A stretch of 64,000 nucleotides of DNA from an uncultured Roseobacter sp. (GTDB lineage Bacteria > Pseudomonadota > Alphaproteobacteria > Rhodobacterales > Rhodobacteraceae): positions 1-64,000 of the forward strand of contig NZ_CANKYM010000001.1 in the NCBI RefSeq assembly GCF_947488185.1, in the 5' to 3' direction. Below, piece after piece: positions 25,407 through 35,143 of this stretch. A program made the position numbers and the translations under genes. The notes under the pieces were generated by a model. That model saw only the letters and a list, made by a program, of their open reading frames with translations, made no database searches and was not told the DNA's origin. The number at the start of each line of letters is the position of its first letter. Within the stretch, counting starts at the first letter, position 1.

Positions 25407-27039
25407 AAAATTCCGCATCAAGCGGACGTCACCGGGGTTGAGCGCGAAGGACGCCAATCCGGCGGATCGTCCTCTGTCACCGGAAACTGCAGCTGAGGAA
25501 CAAGAAGCCAAGGCGCAATCGCAAAAGACGGCCGCGTCGGCTGACACCAACACCGAGAACGTGGCGCTGGAGCTGGATGCCATCCGCCGCGAAGGGCTGA
25601 CAGGCCGGCAGCTGCGCATGGCACGGCGCGTGGCGCATAAGAACGGGTTGGCACCCACGTCGGATTTCGACGCCGTTCGCCTGTTGCGCGCACGTGGCAT
25701 TGATCCTTTCCAACGGTCGAACATGCTGGAACTCGTGGTGCCCAAGAACCCGAACGATCCCACGCAGGAAACCGGGACCGAGGGCAAACTAAACGGTGAG
25801 AACAAGAAGTCCGGGCGCATTCAACTGCCCCAAACAATGCCGGTTGACCGTGAAACCCTGCCATCGACTGAACACCTCAGCCCGGCTGAGATGCGTGATC
25901 GGCAAATCTCTGAAATTCAGCAAGACATTACGCGCCGCCGCCGCCGCAAGATGGGCATGCTGCTCGCACGATTGGCATTTTTTGTGATGCTGCCGACGGT
26001 GATTGCGGGCTGGTATTTCTATGCGGTCGCCACGCCGATGTATTCGACGAAATCGGAATTCCTGATCCTTCAGGCAGACAGTGCAGGTGGCAGCGCCATT
26101 GGCGGGCTGTTGTCTGGCACACAGTTCGCCACTTCGCAGGATAGCATCGCAGTTCAATCCTATCTGCAGTCCAAGGATGCCATGCTGCGTCTTGATTCAG
26201 ATGTCGGATTCAAGTCGCATTTCTCGGCAGCCGTTATCGATCCGGTCCAGCGCTTGGCCGAGAACCCCTCAAACGAGCAGGCCTACAAAACCTATAAGAA
26301 AAACGTGAAAGTCGGGTACGATCCGACCGAAGGTGTTTTGCGCATGGAGGTGATTGCGGCTGATCCCAACGTCAGCGCGAATATGAGCCAAGCCTTGATC
26401 GACTACGCCGAAGACCGTGTAAATAATCTAAGCCAGAAGAAGCGCGGCGACCAGATGGCCGAGGCGCAGACAAGCTTTGAAAATGCCGAAACCGAACGCC
26501 GAGAGGCGCAGGAAGCGCTGGTCACCTTGCAGTTGCAGGGTGACACGCTCGATCCGCAAGCGGTCATCGCCGGGCTGCGCGGACAAATCAATCAGGTGGA
26601 ACTGCAACTGCTTGAAAAAGAACTGCAGCTGGCGGCGCTGCTCGATAATGCACGCCCGAACCAATCTCGCGTCGATGGCGCGCGTGGCGACGTGCGGCGG
26701 CTCAATGAACAGCTTGATGAGCTTAATGCACGGATGACGGATGCAAGTCAGGGCGAGAACTCTCTCGCTCAGCTCAACGTGCGTATCCAGATGGCACAGG
26801 CAGATCTTGCGACGCGGGACATGTTGTTGCAATCCGCGTTGCAACAAATGGAGCAGACGCGCATGGAGGCAAATCGGCAGGTGCGCTACCTGACCGTGAG
26901 CGTAAAACCTCTGGCCTCGGAGGAGCCAAGCTACCCCCGGAAGTTTGAGAACACGCTGGTGGCCTTCTTGATCTTTGCAGGTGTATATCTGATGGTCTCT
27001 TTGACTGCTTCCATTCTCCGTGAACAGGTGACCTCCTGA
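25384..27039 (+). CDS. kpsE: Capsule polysaccharide export inner-membrane protein (KpsE/BexC/CtrB-like)
   Basis: A 551-residue polysaccharide co-polymerase type protein. A polar, charged cytoplasmic segment (about 1-190) precedes the first membrane helix (about 193-213, MGMLLARLAFFVMLPTVIAG). A large periplasmic region with coiled coils follows (about 215-520), and a C-terminal helix (about 522-541). Typical KpsE/BexC proteins are about 370-390 residues, so this one has a roughly 170-190-residue N-terminal extension that may bind the ATPase or substrate machinery. It overlaps kpsT by 23 bases and is followed immediately by kdsA. Confidence 0.87.
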   Translation: MTTKPTARKFRIKRTSPGLSAKDANPADRPLSPETAAEEQEAKAQSQKTAASADTNTENVALELDAIRREGLTGRQLRMARRVAHKNGLAPTSDFDAVRLLRARGIDPFQRSNMLELVVPKNPNDPTQETGTEGKLNGENKKSGRIQLPQTMPVDRETLPSTEHLSPAEMRDRQISEIQQDITRRRRRKMGMLLARLAFFVMLPTVIAGWYFYAVATPMYSTKSEFLILQADSAGGSAIGGLLSGTQFATSQDSIAVQSYLQSKDAMLRLDSDVGFKSHFSAAVIDPVQRLAENPSNEQAYKTYKKNVKVGYDPTEGVLRMEVIAADPNVSANMSQALIDYAEDRVNNLSQKKRGDQMAEAQTSFENAETERREAQEALVTLQLQGDTLDPQAVIAGLRGQINQVELQLLEKELQLAALLDNARPNQSRVDGARGDVRRLNEQLDELNARMTDASQGENSLAQLNVRIQMAQADLATRDMLLQSALQQMEQTRMEANRQVRYLTVSVKPLASEEPSYPRKFENTLVAFLIFAGVYLMVSLTASILREQVTS

Positions 27040-27040
27040 T

Positions 27041-27874
27041 ATGACGCATGTTTCCGTCGCCGATCTGACGATCGGCAATGACCGCCCGCTGACCGTGATC
27101 GCGGGCCCCTGCCAGCTGGAAAGCGCAGATCACGCGCAGATGATTGCCGGGGTGATGAAAGAGGCTTGCGCGGCGGCCGGTGCGCAATATGTCTTTAAGG
27201 CCTCTTACGACAAGGCCAACCGCACATCGCTTGACGGCGCGCGCGGTATGGGCATCGACGAAGGGCTCAAGGTGCTGCAGTCCGTCGGCAAGGCCAACGG
27301 TGTGCCGGTCATCACCGATGTGCATTCCGAGGCGCAATGCGCCATCGCCGCCGAGGCCGTCGACATCATCCAGATCCCTGCCTTTCTCTGCCGCCAGACC
27401 GACATGCTGCTCGCCGCTGGCAACACCGGTGCAGCGATCAACGTGAAAAAAGGTCAGTTCCTGGCACCCTGGGAGATGGAGAACATCGTCACCAAGATCG
27501 AATCGACCGGCAACCGGCGCATTCTACTCACGGAGCGGGGCACGACCTTTGGCTACAACACGCTTGTCGTCGATATGCGCGCGCTGCCGCAGATGGCGCA
27601 GACCGGCTATCCGGTGGTGATGGACGCCACGCATTCGGTCCAGCAGCCGGGCGGGCGCGGCGGGTCCTCTGGCGGTCAGCGTGAATTCGCCCCGGTCATG
27701 GCACGCGCAGCCGTCGCCGTTGGCGTAGGTGCCGTTTTCATGGAAACGCATCAGGATCCCGACAACGCCCCCTGTGACGGGCCGAATATGATATACCTCG
27801 ACCAGATGCCCAAGCTTGTCGAAACGCTGATGGCTTTCGACCGGCTGTCGAAGGAGACGCCCCTGGCATTCTGA
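27041..27874 (+). CDS. kdsA: 3-deoxy-8-phosphooctulonate (KDO-8-P) synthase
   Basis: A 277-residue aldolase-type enzyme that condenses phosphoenolpyruvate with arabinose-5-phosphate to make KDO-8-phosphate, for lipid A core and capsule linkers. Family segments seen are IAGPCQLES, KASYDKANRTSLDGARGMG, IQIPAFLCRQTDML, NVKKGQFLAPWEM and DATHSVQQPGG. The N-x-K-K-G-Q-F and D-A-T-H-S motifs hold substrate and metal ligands. It starts 1 base after the kpsE stop, so it is in the same transcript as the capsule genes. Confidence 0.96.
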   Translation: MTHVSVADLTIGNDRPLTVIAGPCQLESADHAQMIAGVMKEACAAAGAQYVFKASYDKANRTSLDGARGMGIDEGLKVLQSVGKANGVPVITDVHSEAQCAIAAEAVDIIQIPAFLCRQTDMLLAAGNTGAAINVKKGQFLAPWEMENIVTKIESTGNRRILLTERGTTFGYNTLVVDMRALPQMAQTGYPVVMDATHSVQQPGGRGGSSGGQREFAPVMARAAVAVGVGAVFMETHQDPDNAPCDGPNMIYLDQMPKLVETLMAFDRLSKETPLAF

Positions 27875-27892
27875 CCACGCTACTGCCTGAGC

Positions 27893-27975
27893 CACAGGTG
27901 GCCTGAAAGCCCACTTTACCTGCCGGTCGCAAAGGTCTGTGGTGGCAGGTAGGGTGGGCTTTCAGGCCACCTGTG
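27893..27975. repeat. Long inverted repeat between convergent kdsA and asmA-like genes (copy 1)
   Basis: Two 32-base arms (27893-27924 and 27944-27975) separated by 19 bases are perfectly complementary except for two positions that can form G-U pairs. The core G-G-T-G-G-C-C-T-G-A-A(-A)-G-C-C-C-A-C and T-A-C-C-T-G-C segments recur at 44301-44383. Both copies sit between convergent stop codons. In RNA it would form a very stable hairpin; a bidirectional terminator or dispersed palindromic (REP-like) element is likely. Confidence 0.85.
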
Positions 27976-28030
27976 CACATGGGCACTGCAATCCGGCCGT
28001 CCGATGCGAAGCGGTTCGGACCGCCTCTCC

Positions 28031-29959
28031 TCAGTCAAAAAGCTTCCTGAGAAGCTTTTCCTCAACCTGATCCTTCACCGCATCCTCGGTGGATTGCCCA
28101 TCCTGCCCGGAAATGCCGAGCCTTTCGTTCAGCTTTTCCTTGGCCCTGTTTTCCAGCTCGTCGGTTTTAGCGTCGATCTCTGCCTCAAAGGCCGCCTCGA
28201 GGTCCGGTCTGATGGAGATGTCCGACCACGGCCCGGTGAAGCGCACTGGGATTGACACGCCCCGCCCGCTATTGGCGCGAAGCGCGACGGGGGTGAAAGT
28301 ATAGTCCACCGTTTGAGTCCCAAGCCCCACGACGCCTTCCCCTGAAGCGCGATAGTTCTTTAGCTGCAGCAGAAGATCAGTGTTGCTCAGCACGCCCGAG
28401 GCGATGGTCCATGTCCCGCCGAGGCTATCGAAAACGGTGGTCCCCCCGCTGGAATCGCCTGAGCGCATAAGGCGGTCCAGGTCGATCCCGAGGATCGTGC
28501 CCCGCCCGATCTGAACGGAGCCATCCCCCGACAGAGACCGCATGATCGCATCCACCGAGGCCCCTGCTCCGAGAAACGACAGCCGCGCATTGCCCTGGCC
28601 GGTCAGGCGGTCCAAGTCAGCGGCATCCCTCAGCAACGGCTGCATCTGGATGGACTGAGCCGCAAGGCTGCCCCCCACGGACAGGCCGGATCGGTTGTTG
28701 ATGACAAACTCACCGTTCAGGTTGCCACCGTAGGCGGCCACATCCCGCAAATCGAATACCATGCGTGACCGATCATTGCGCAAGAGCGCCCGTGTCGCAC
28801 CGAGCTTGAACTGACCCAGATCGATGCTCTGCGCCGTCAATACAATCTCGCCGTTGAACGCAGCAAGCCCGCTGGCGTCGATGGGTGTTTTCGGCCAACC
28901 GCTGCTGGCGTTGCCGCCAGCCCCAGCACCGCCATCATCGCCGCCGGTTTCAGGCGCGGCACCGGACATCAGATCGAACACGCCCACATTCAGTTGCGCA
29001 TTAACCTGCGGCACGCCATTCAGCCCAATGTCAGCAGCGCCGGTAATTCGGTTTTTGCCCAATTCTGCAACCACGTCCCTCAACGCCAGTTGGCGATCGG
29101 GCGTCAGGGTCAACGCCGTGCTGAGATCAATGCTTCGGCCCAGGTTTTCAGGTAGTTCCGCGCCGGGCAACCCAAGCACTTGCAAGAAAGCGCCCGTATT
29201 GCCGGTTTTCAAAGTCAGCGTGCCGGTAACGGCCCCGGTGGTACTACCGCGCCCGTCAAACGAAAGCGTCCCCACATCGGCATCCACACTGGCGCGGAAA
29301 GTCTGCGTGTCGCCGGCGATGAAACCCGCAAAACCGTCGACAACCGCGTCGACCGTCACCGGGTCACCGGTGGGCCGCAAGACGGCGGCAATCTCGGCAG
29401 GGCCCAGCCGTTCCGGCCAATCGAGGGTCAGATCAACCCCTTCGTAAGAAACAAGATCACTGCCCTCAGCGTCATAGATCAGCCGCGCATCCGTTACTTT
29501 CAGCCGCTCGATGCTGATCGGACGGGCGGGTCTATCGGGCGCGGTTTCAGTCTCGATCTGGGCCGCGCCGCTTGCATCGGTGAATTGCCAGCTTGCGCGG
29601 CCATCCGCCCGCTGCTCCAGCCGAATGGTCGGGCTTTCCGCCTCGATATTGGTGATGCGAATCTCACCTTGCAAAAGCGCCATGGCATCCACACCGATGG
29701 CCGCGTTTGCGGCCTGCAGCATCGGGCCCTGATCCGCCCAGTCAGCATTGCCCACCTCCAAACCGCCCGCACGCACCCCCAGCACCGGCCAGAACGTCAG
29801 CGCCACATCGCCCGTGATCGACACATCCCGTCCGGTCACGCCGCGCAATTGCTCTGCCGCGATACGCGCCACCCGGTCCGCCGGCAAAAAGAAAATCGAG
29901 ACAACGCCCACCACGATAATCAGGACGACCAGCCCCAACAGACGGAAGATCCATTTCAT
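28031..29959 (-). CDS. AsmA-family protein
   Basis: A 642-residue protein with one N-terminal membrane segment ([20 protein letters not shown]) and a long periplasmic part. The AsmA pattern is seen near the N-terminus ([20 protein letters not shown]) and the C-terminal AsmA_2-like region has [16 protein letters not shown]. AsmA-like proteins are long-groove lipid-transfer or envelope-homeostasis proteins. The ATG at 29959 is chosen; the upstream codon at 30022 would add a leader lying before the membrane helix. It is divergent from rimO with 66 bases between starts. Confidence 0.9.
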   Translation of the reverse strand: MKWIFRLLGLVVLIIVVGVVSIFFLPADRVARIAAEQLRGVTGRDVSITGDVALTFWPVLGVRAGGLEVGNADWADQGPMLQAANAAIGVDAMALLQGEIRITNIEAESPTIRLEQRADGRASWQFTDASGAAQIETETAPDRPARPISIERLKVTDARLIYDAEGSDLVSYEGVDLTLDWPERLGPAEIAAVLRPTGDPVTVDAVVDGFAGFIAGDTQTFRASVDADVGTLSFDGRGSTTGAVTGTLTLKTGNTGAFLQVLGLPGAELPENLGRSIDLSTALTLTPDRQLALRDVVAELGKNRITGAADIGLNGVPQVNAQLNVGVFDLMSGAAPETGGDDGGAGAGGNASSGWPKTPIDASGLAAFNGEIVLTAQSIDLGQFKLGATRALLRNDRSRMVFDLRDVAAYGGNLNGEFVINNRSGLSVGGSLAAQSIQMQPLLRDAADLDRLTGQGNARLSFLGAGASVDAIMRSLSGDGSVQIGRGTILGIDLDRLMRSGDSSGGTTVFDSLGGTWTIASGVLSNTDLLLQLKNYRASGEGVVGLGTQTVDYTFTPVALRANSGRGVSIPVRFTGPWSDISIRPDLEAAFEAEIDAKTDELENRAKEKLNERLGISGQDGQSTEDAVKDQVEEKLLRKLFD

Positions 29960-30025
29960 GACAACACCTTTACTCTGATCCACCAGCCCTTTTCGGGGCT
30001 CCTCACTTCCACTATAGCGCAAGTC

Positions 30026-31399
30026 ATGAGCACAAACCCACCCAATCTGCGCCCCGATCTCGCGCCAAAGGCACGGTTGCAGGACCCTGCGCGCCCCGGA
30101 CAGCCGACCATCGGTATGGTCAGTCTCGGGTGTCCCAAGGCACTTGTCGACAGTGAACGTATTCTGACCCGCCTGCGCGCGGAAGGTTACGGGATTTCAC
30201 CCGATTACGCTGGGGCAAACGCGGTGATCGTGAACACATGCGGGTTTCTCGACAGCGCGAAGGCCGAAAGCCTGACAGCCATCGGCGAAGCGCTGCAGGA
30301 AAACGGACGGGTGATTGTCACCGGCTGTCTGGGCGCCGAGCCCGAATACATCACAGGCACGCACCCGAGCGTGCTGGCCGTGACCGGGCCGCATCAATAC
30401 GAACAGGTGTTGGATGCCGTGCACGACGCGGTACCGCCCAGCCCCGATCCATTTGTCGATCTGCTGCCCGCCTCCGGGGTCAGCCTGACACCACGGCACT
30501 TCAGCTACCTGAAGATTTCCGAGGGCTGCAATCACAAGTGCAAGTTCTGCATCATCCCGGACATGCGCGGCAGGTTGCAATCCCGCCCCGCCCATGCGGT
30601 GCTGCGCGAGGCGGAAAAGCTGGTGGAAAGCGGCGTCAAGGAGCTGCTGGTCATCTCGCAGGACACCTCCGCCTATGGCGTTGACATCAAACATGCGACG
30701 GATCGCGGGCATCGGGCACACATCACGGATCTGGCGCGAGATCTGGGGAGCCTGGGGGCCTGGGTACGGCTGCACTACGTCTATCCTTACCCGCATGTGC
30801 GCCAATTGATCCCGCTGATGGCAGATGGTCTGGTGTTGCCCTATCTGGACATCCCGTTCCAGCACGTGCATCCGGATGTGCTGCGCCGAATGGCCCGCCC
30901 GGCCGCCGCTGCGCGCACGCTTGACGAAATCGCAGCATGGCGCGACATCTGCCCGGACCTGACCCTGCGGTCGACCTTCATCGTTGGCTACCCCGGCGAA
31001 ACCGAGGCCGAGTTCCAGACGCTGCTGGATTGGATGGACGAGGCGCAGCTGGACCGCGTTGGCTGCTTCCAATACGAAAATGTCGATGGCGCGCGATCAA
31101 ATGCGCTGCCGGATCATGTGCCCGAGGAGGTTAAGCAGGACCGCTGGGAACGCTTCATGGCCAAGGCACAGACAATTTCTGAGGCGAAACTGGCGGCCAA
31201 GGTCGGGCAGCGGCTCGACGTGATCATTGATGAAATCGACGACGAGGCGGCCACCTGCCGAACCAAGGCGGATGCACCGGAGATCGACGGAAACCTGTTC
31301 ATTGATGAGGGGTTTGAGGGCTTGTCCGTTGGCGATATCGTAACGGTCGAGGTCGACGAAGCCGGCGAATACGATCTCTGGGGCCGGTTGATAACCTGA
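30026..31399 (+). CDS. rimO: Ribosomal protein uS12 methylthiotransferase RimO
   Basis: A 457-residue radical SAM enzyme that adds a methylthio group to an aspartate of ribosomal protein S12. The N-terminal domain has the cysteines S-L-G-C-P-K, N-T-C-G-F and G-C-L-G-A-E-P for the auxiliary 4Fe-4S cluster. The radical SAM motif is C-N-H-K-C-K-F-C, and the C-terminal TRAM domain ends with E-Y-D-L-W-G. The S-L-G-C-P-K and S-R-P-A motifs separate it from MiaB. ATG at 30026 is chosen against longer in-frame readings that overlap asmA. Confidence 0.96.
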   Translation: MSTNPPNLRPDLAPKARLQDPARPGQPTIGMVSLGCPKALVDSERILTRLRAEGYGISPDYAGANAVIVNTCGFLDSAKAESLTAIGEALQENGRVIVTGCLGAEPEYITGTHPSVLAVTGPHQYEQVLDAVHDAVPPSPDPFVDLLPASGVSLTPRHFSYLKISEGCNHKCKFCIIPDMRGRLQSRPAHAVLREAEKLVESGVKELLVISQDTSAYGVDIKHATDRGHRAHITDLARDLGSLGAWVRLHYVYPYPHVRQLIPLMADGLVLPYLDIPFQHVHPDVLRRMARPAAAARTLDEIAAWRDICPDLTLRSTFIVGYPGETEAEFQTLLDWMDEAQLDRVGCFQYENVDGARSNALPDHVPEEVKQDRWERFMAKAQTISEAKLAAKVGQRLDVIIDEIDDEAATCRTKADAPEIDGNLFIDEGFEGLSVGDIVTVEVDEAGEYDLWGRLIT

Positions 31400-31495
31400 C
31401 AGTTGCCTTGTCCGTTGGTCGATCTGCGACAGTGCGCTATGCTCTCCGTCACACGCTGATCAAGCCACAGTCTTTGCGCCAGAGAAAGCTCACCT

Positions 31496-31738
31496 ATGAC
31501 CGACACGCCGCAGATCGCCCAGAAATCGCCCTACCGCGTCGAAGTGAGCGCCGGGAAAACCTACTTCTGGTGCACATGCGGCCAATCTTCGAAACAGCCC
31601 TTTTGTGATGGCTCGCACAAGGACAGTGCCTTCTCGCCCATGAAGTATGAGGCGCAGGCGGATAAAACCCTGTTTTTCTGCGGCTGCAAGGCGACCAAAA
31701 CCGCACCGCTCTGCGATGGAACACATTCAAAGCTATAA
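31496..31738 (+). CDS. CDGSH iron-sulfur domain protein (two motifs)
   Basis: An 80-residue protein with two CDGSH-type motifs: C-T-C-G-Q-S-S-K-Q-P-F-C-D-G-S-H and C-G-C-K-A-T-K-T-A-P-L-C-D-G-T-H. Each should bind a 2Fe-2S cluster with three cysteines and one histidine. Bacterial double-CDGSH proteins are small soluble redox or cluster-transfer proteins of unclear role. It follows rimO by about 100 bases; whether it is cotranscribed is unknown. Confidence 0.93.
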   Translation: MTDTPQIAQKSPYRVEVSAGKTYFWCTCGQSSKQPFCDGSHKDSAFSPMKYEAQADKTLFFCGCKATKTAPLCDGTHSKL

Positions 31739-31825
31739 GGATGCAAAGGCCAAACTGGCCCTGAGCTTGAAAATGTTCTCTTTATGTTCTATTTGTTGAC
31801 CAGAACAGTGATCGGGAGCATCCCC

Positions 31826-32176
31826 ATGTCTTTTGAACCCCAGATTCCCGGGCTCCTTGCACACGTGCAGGCTGCGCGGCCTGTCGCAAACACACAGGCG
31901 GCCACGGAAAAGCAGTTGCGATACGCGCAATCGATTGCTCAGAAAGCCGGAACAACGCTGCCGAAGGACTTGTACGGCAACCGCGCCGCGCTTTCAGCAT
32001 GGATTGAAGCGCACAAGCCCAAAACACCCGATGGCCGGTTCGCGAACTACCCGTCCTCCAAACAGGTTGCCTTTGCCGAAAGGATCGCCCGGATCAAGCG
32101 TCGTGATATCCCGCGAGAGTGCTTTCGGGACAAGGGCATGATGTCGAAATGGATTGACGGCAACAAGCCGCGCTAG
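31826..32176 (+). CDS. Small basic protein with two tandem KQ-x-x-x-A repeats
   Basis: A 116-residue basic protein. Two related segments of about 40 residues are seen: A-T-E-K-Q-L-R-Y-A-Q-S-I-A followed by ...AALSAWIEAHKPK, and P-S-S-K-Q-V-A-F-A-E-R-I-A followed by ...GMMSKWIDGNKPR. Similar K-Q-x-x-(F/Y)-A units occur at the C-termini of some bacterial topoisomerases and conjugative proteins, so nucleic-acid binding is possible. GGGAG precedes the ATG at 31826, which sets the start over the upstream ATG. I do not recognise a named family. Confidence 0.75.
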   Translation: MSFEPQIPGLLAHVQAARPVANTQAATEKQLRYAQSIAQKAGTTLPKDLYGNRAALSAWIEAHKPKTPDGRFANYPSSKQVAFAERIARIKRRDIPRECFRDKGMMSKWIDGNKPR

Positions 32177-32229
32177 TCTGCGACAATCAGGCGTCTGGAA
32201 ACATCATGGGTGCGATCTAGCTCACGGTT

Positions 32230-32631
32230 ATGAGCAAAACGGACATTCTCTACAATGGCACTTGCCCGGTCTGCAGCCGCGAAATTGCGCACTATCGGCG
32301 TCTCAGCACCGCGTGCGACTTGCCGCACCGCTATGATGATCTGGCGGATGCGGAAAACTTGCGGACATGGGGCGTAGATGCGGCTGACGCCGCGCGGCGC
32401 CTGCACGTGCGTAAAGACGGCCGGACTCACATCGGTGTTCCGGCATTCATCGCGCTTTGGGAGGGGTTGCCCGGATATCGATGGCTGGCTCGTTTTGTGC
32501 GACTGCCGGGCATTTTCTTCGTGGCGAGTTGGGCATACGACAGGATTCTTGCGCCGCTTCTCTACCAACGCCATGTGAAGCGTCAAAGTGAAAGCGCGGC
32601 GACAGATGCCGGACGCAATTCTAAACAGTGA
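32230..32631 (+). CDS. DCC-family thiol-disulfide oxidoreductase (DUF393)
   Basis: A 133-residue protein with the family N-terminus I-L-Y-N-G-T-C-P-V-C, where C-x-x-C follows the beta-strand as in thioredoxin-like folds. Other DUF393 features are the Y-D-D-L segment and the R-x-D-G-R-x-H-x-G-x-x-A-F region. The physiological redox partner is unknown. It is convergent with the M48 peptidase gene, their stop codons being adjacent. Confidence 0.85.
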   Translation: MSKTDILYNGTCPVCSREIAHYRRLSTACDLPHRYDDLADAENLRTWGVDAADAARRLHVRKDGRTHIGVPAFIALWEGLPGYRWLARFVRLPGIFFVASWAYDRILAPLLYQRHVKRQSESAATDAGRNSKQ

Positions 32632-33342
32632 CTACAATCCTGCCGCAGTTCTGCGCACAGTCTCAATCCGCTGACTGTTCGGCGGATGGGTGCCGAGAAA
32701 GCGGTCGCCCGGGTCCGGAATGCGGCTGAAGAACTGCGCCCCGCGCAGGGGATCGTACCCGGCCCGCGCGGTAATGATGGTGCCCAATGCATCCGCTTCC
32801 AATTCGAAATCCTTGGAATAGGTCCGCGCACCGACCCTTGCACCTGTCCGCTGCGCTGACTCTACCGCTTCGCCGGTGCCGCCTAGTAGAACCGCCAGAC
32901 TGCCCGCGATGACGGCACCTGCAACAGCATTTTGCTGCTGTCGCGCGATGTGGCCTGCGATGTGGTGCGCCGCCTCATGCCCCATCACGAACGCCAGTTC
33001 ATCAACATTGCGTGCATCCGCGATAAGCGCCTGCGTGAAAGCGATAATGGGTCGTCCGGATTTGTCCAGTGTTTGGAATGCGTTGGGGGGCTGGTTCGGT
33101 CTGCTGTCCACGACGATCTTGAAGTCACAATTCACACGTGACGTACGCGCTCGGCACTCCCGCTCCGCCACCGGTTCGACTGTGCGCACCACTTGGCCAA
33201 AGCTTTGCACCGACGCGCGGTTAATCGTACCGCTTTGTCCGGCAGCGGGTGCCGTGGGTCCGGTTGGCCCGGACGTTGTTGTCACCTCGCACCCGGCGAG
33301 CACCATTGCGGCAATGATTGTGGCTATCGGCTTCCATCGCAT
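32632..33342 (-). CDS. M48-family metallopeptidase lipoprotein
   Basis: A 236-residue protein with a lipoprotein signal (lipobox L-A-G-C, cysteine near residue 18). The zinc protease motif is H-E-A-A-H-H, followed downstream by the E-x-x-A-D segment (FELEADALGTIITARAGYD) that gives the third ligand. It ends THPPNSQRIETV, as in the YcaL/LoiP-like peptidases that control outer-membrane quality. ATG at 33342 is chosen because the lipobox then lies at the normal distance; the upstream codon would give a long leader. Confidence 0.9.
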   Translation of the reverse strand: MRWKPIATIIAAMVLAGCEVTTTSGPTGPTAPAAGQSGTINRASVQSFGQVVRTVEPVAERECRARTSRVNCDFKIVVDSRPNQPPNAFQTLDKSGRPIIAFTQALIADARNVDELAFVMGHEAAHHIAGHIARQQQNAVAGAVIAGSLAVLLGGTGEAVESAQRTGARVGARTYSKDFELEADALGTIITARAGYDPLRGAQFFSRIPDPGDRFLGTHPPNSQRIETVRRTAAGL

Positions 33343-33463
33343 AGGGTGGCTCTCTCCGCGCTTGTTACTGCCTGGTATCTTAGCACCTTCACTCCCGGCG
33401 ACCAGTCCGATCACACAGCGTTGTCCCCCTTGCATCGCGCGTCGCAACCCGTAGTCTGACCCC

Positions 33464-33691
33464 ATGTTTACAATCGAACACGAATTCGACGCGACGGTCG
33501 TGACCCTTGTGGATGATGGCAAAGCACCCTTGCAGGAAGACGTGAGCGTGCATGCGACAGAGAGCGCCATTCTGCTGAACCAATACGACCCACGCACGGA
33601 CCGCACCGTTTCCATCACGCTGTCCCCTGAACAGTGGCGCGATCTGACGGCAGCGCTGAACCTGCCGGAAGGCGTCTACCGCGCCGAGTAA
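33464..33691 (+). CDS. Small conserved protein of unknown function
   Basis: A 75-residue acidic protein with no signal peptide, cysteine or membrane segment (MFTIEHEFDATVVTLVDDG...). Its second half has the pattern SITLSPEQWRDLTAAL, which looks like a short helix after strands. I recognise no family. It lies 55 bases upstream of the aminotransferase gene in the same direction and could share its transcript. Confidence 0.6.
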   Translation: MFTIEHEFDATVVTLVDDGKAPLQEDVSVHATESAILLNQYDPRTDRTVSITLSPEQWRDLTAALNLPEGVYRAE

Positions 33692-33746
33692 CCCTGACCA
33701 ACACGGGCTGCGAATTCACTCTGGCCCCTCTCCCGGAGACCAATAA

Positions 33747-34613
33747 ATGAGCGTCGGCACCAAAATTCACACCTATTTCGACGGTCGCTGGCACAAGGGC
33801 GATGTGCCGGTGATGCAGGCGGCTGATCATGGCGCCTGGCTGGGCACGACGGTCTTTGATGGTGCGCGGTTCTTTGCGGGGCGCGCGCCGGACCTGGTGC
33901 CGCATTGCGCGCGGGTCAACCGCTCTGCCGAGGCGTTGATGATCAAGCCGACGGTCAGCACCGACGATATGGTCGAGATTGTCCGCGAGGGCCTGAAAAA
34001 CTACGGGGCTGAGGATGCTGTCTATATCCGCCCGATGTATTGGGCGATCCATGGGGATGAAACCGCCATTGTCCCGCGTAGGGATGAGACCGGTTTCGCG
34101 ATCAGCCTGGAACAGATCCCCATGGCTCCGGCGGATGCGGCAGCCACGCTTGGTTTCACAAGGTTCCGCCGCCCGGTGATGGAAGACAATGTCGTCAACG
34201 CCAAGGCGGGATGCCTTTACCCCAACAACGCGCGGATGCTGGCAGAGGTCCGCGCGCGCGGCTTCAGCAACGCGCTGGTTGCGGATGCGATGGGCAATGT
34301 CGCGGAAACAGCCACAGCCAACATCTTCATGGTGCGGGATGGTGAGGTCTTTACCCCCATCGCCAATGGCACATTCCTCGCCGGGATTACCCGGGCGCGT
34401 CACATCGCGAACATGAAGACTGACGGCATTGTCCTGCATGAAAAGGTGCTGACATTTGATGATTTCCATCATGCAGATGAGGTTTTCATGACTGGGAACA
34501 TGTCAAAAATCACGCCGGTCAAAGCGCTGGAGGACACCACGTATCAGGTTGGTCCGATGGCGCGACGGCTGCGCGAGATGTACTGGGACTGGGCCGCCTC
34601 CGAACCGCTATGA
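33747..34613 (+). CDS. ilvE: Class IV aminotransferase, branched-chain amino acid aminotransferase type
   Basis: A 288-residue PLP enzyme. The expected catalytic lysine is in N-A-K-A-G-C-L-Y-P-N, and the E-T-A-T-A-N-I-F-M-V segment holds the glutamate that contacts the cofactor. The N-terminal Y-F-D-G-R-W-H and D-G-A-R-F-F segments are typical of the class. It should transfer amino groups between branched-chain amino acids and 2-oxoglutarate; D-amino-acid aminotransferase activity is possible in this class. GGAG precedes the start. It is convergent with the BLUF gene and overlaps it by 6 bases. Confidence 0.87.
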   Translation: MSVGTKIHTYFDGRWHKGDVPVMQAADHGAWLGTTVFDGARFFAGRAPDLVPHCARVNRSAEALMIKPTVSTDDMVEIVREGLKNYGAEDAVYIRPMYWAIHGDETAIVPRRDETGFAISLEQIPMAPADAAATLGFTRFRRPVMEDNVVNAKAGCLYPNNARMLAEVRARGFSNALVADAMGNVAETATANIFMVRDGEVFTPIANGTFLAGITRARHIANMKTDGIVLHEKVLTFDDFHHADEVFMTGNMSKITPVKALEDTTYQVGPMARRLREMYWDWAASEPL

Positions 34614-35009
34614 CGGATCGTCCTGGGCTGACCTGAAAAAGACTTCGCGAATGGCCAGCTTGGAGGCCGCATGCAGCGCGCCCATATGAACCTCCAGCGG
34701 CGACCAGAGCCATGACACCGCGGGATCATGCTTCATCGCCCAATCGGGAAAGAGCCGGTCCGGAACGCCTTCGGACACCAGCGATGTCACTTCCACATGC
34801 CGATCATCCGCGCAAATCCGCTCGTATGTGGCCTCGACCTTCAACCGAGGGCCCTCAAGAAGCTGCAGAAAAACATCCGGCCGACAGATCAGCGCGCCGG
34901 TGATGTCGTCCCGCGCGTTCCGGGACCGTGCCGTTGCCAGAATACTGGCCAGCATGTTCAGGTCATACCCAAAAGGACGCGAGGTATAGATCAGCTGATA
35001 GACGGACAT
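34608..35009 (-). CDS. Short BLUF-domain blue-light photoreceptor
   Basis: A 133-residue protein that is essentially a single BLUF domain. The flavin-binding residues of the family are all present: Y8 in L-I-Y-T-S, N31 in S-R-N-A-R-D-D-I-T-G, Q49 in F-L-Q-L-L-E-G, and W90/M92 in F-P-D-W-A-M. The Tyr-Gln-Asn set makes light sensing plausible. There is no output domain, so it must act through a partner protein. AAAGG lies upstream of the ATG. It overlaps the convergent aminotransferase gene by 6 bases. Confidence 0.93.
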   Translation of the reverse strand: MSVYQLIYTSRPFGYDLNMLASILATARSRNARDDITGALICRPDVFLQLLEGPRLKVEATYERICADDRHVEVTSLVSEGVPDRLFPDWAMKHDPAVSWLWSPLEVHMGALHAASKLAIREVFFRSAQDDPS

Positions 35010-35143
35010 TTTCCGGACCTTTCCGCTTGTGCTGCCAGAATTGCGCCTTGCGTGCCTTCTGTCCAGAGGCAGCCGGACAGAGATTGCGATTGCGCCGCCC
35101 GGAAACTGAGGTCATGATCTGCCAAAAAGGGGGACATCGTAAG

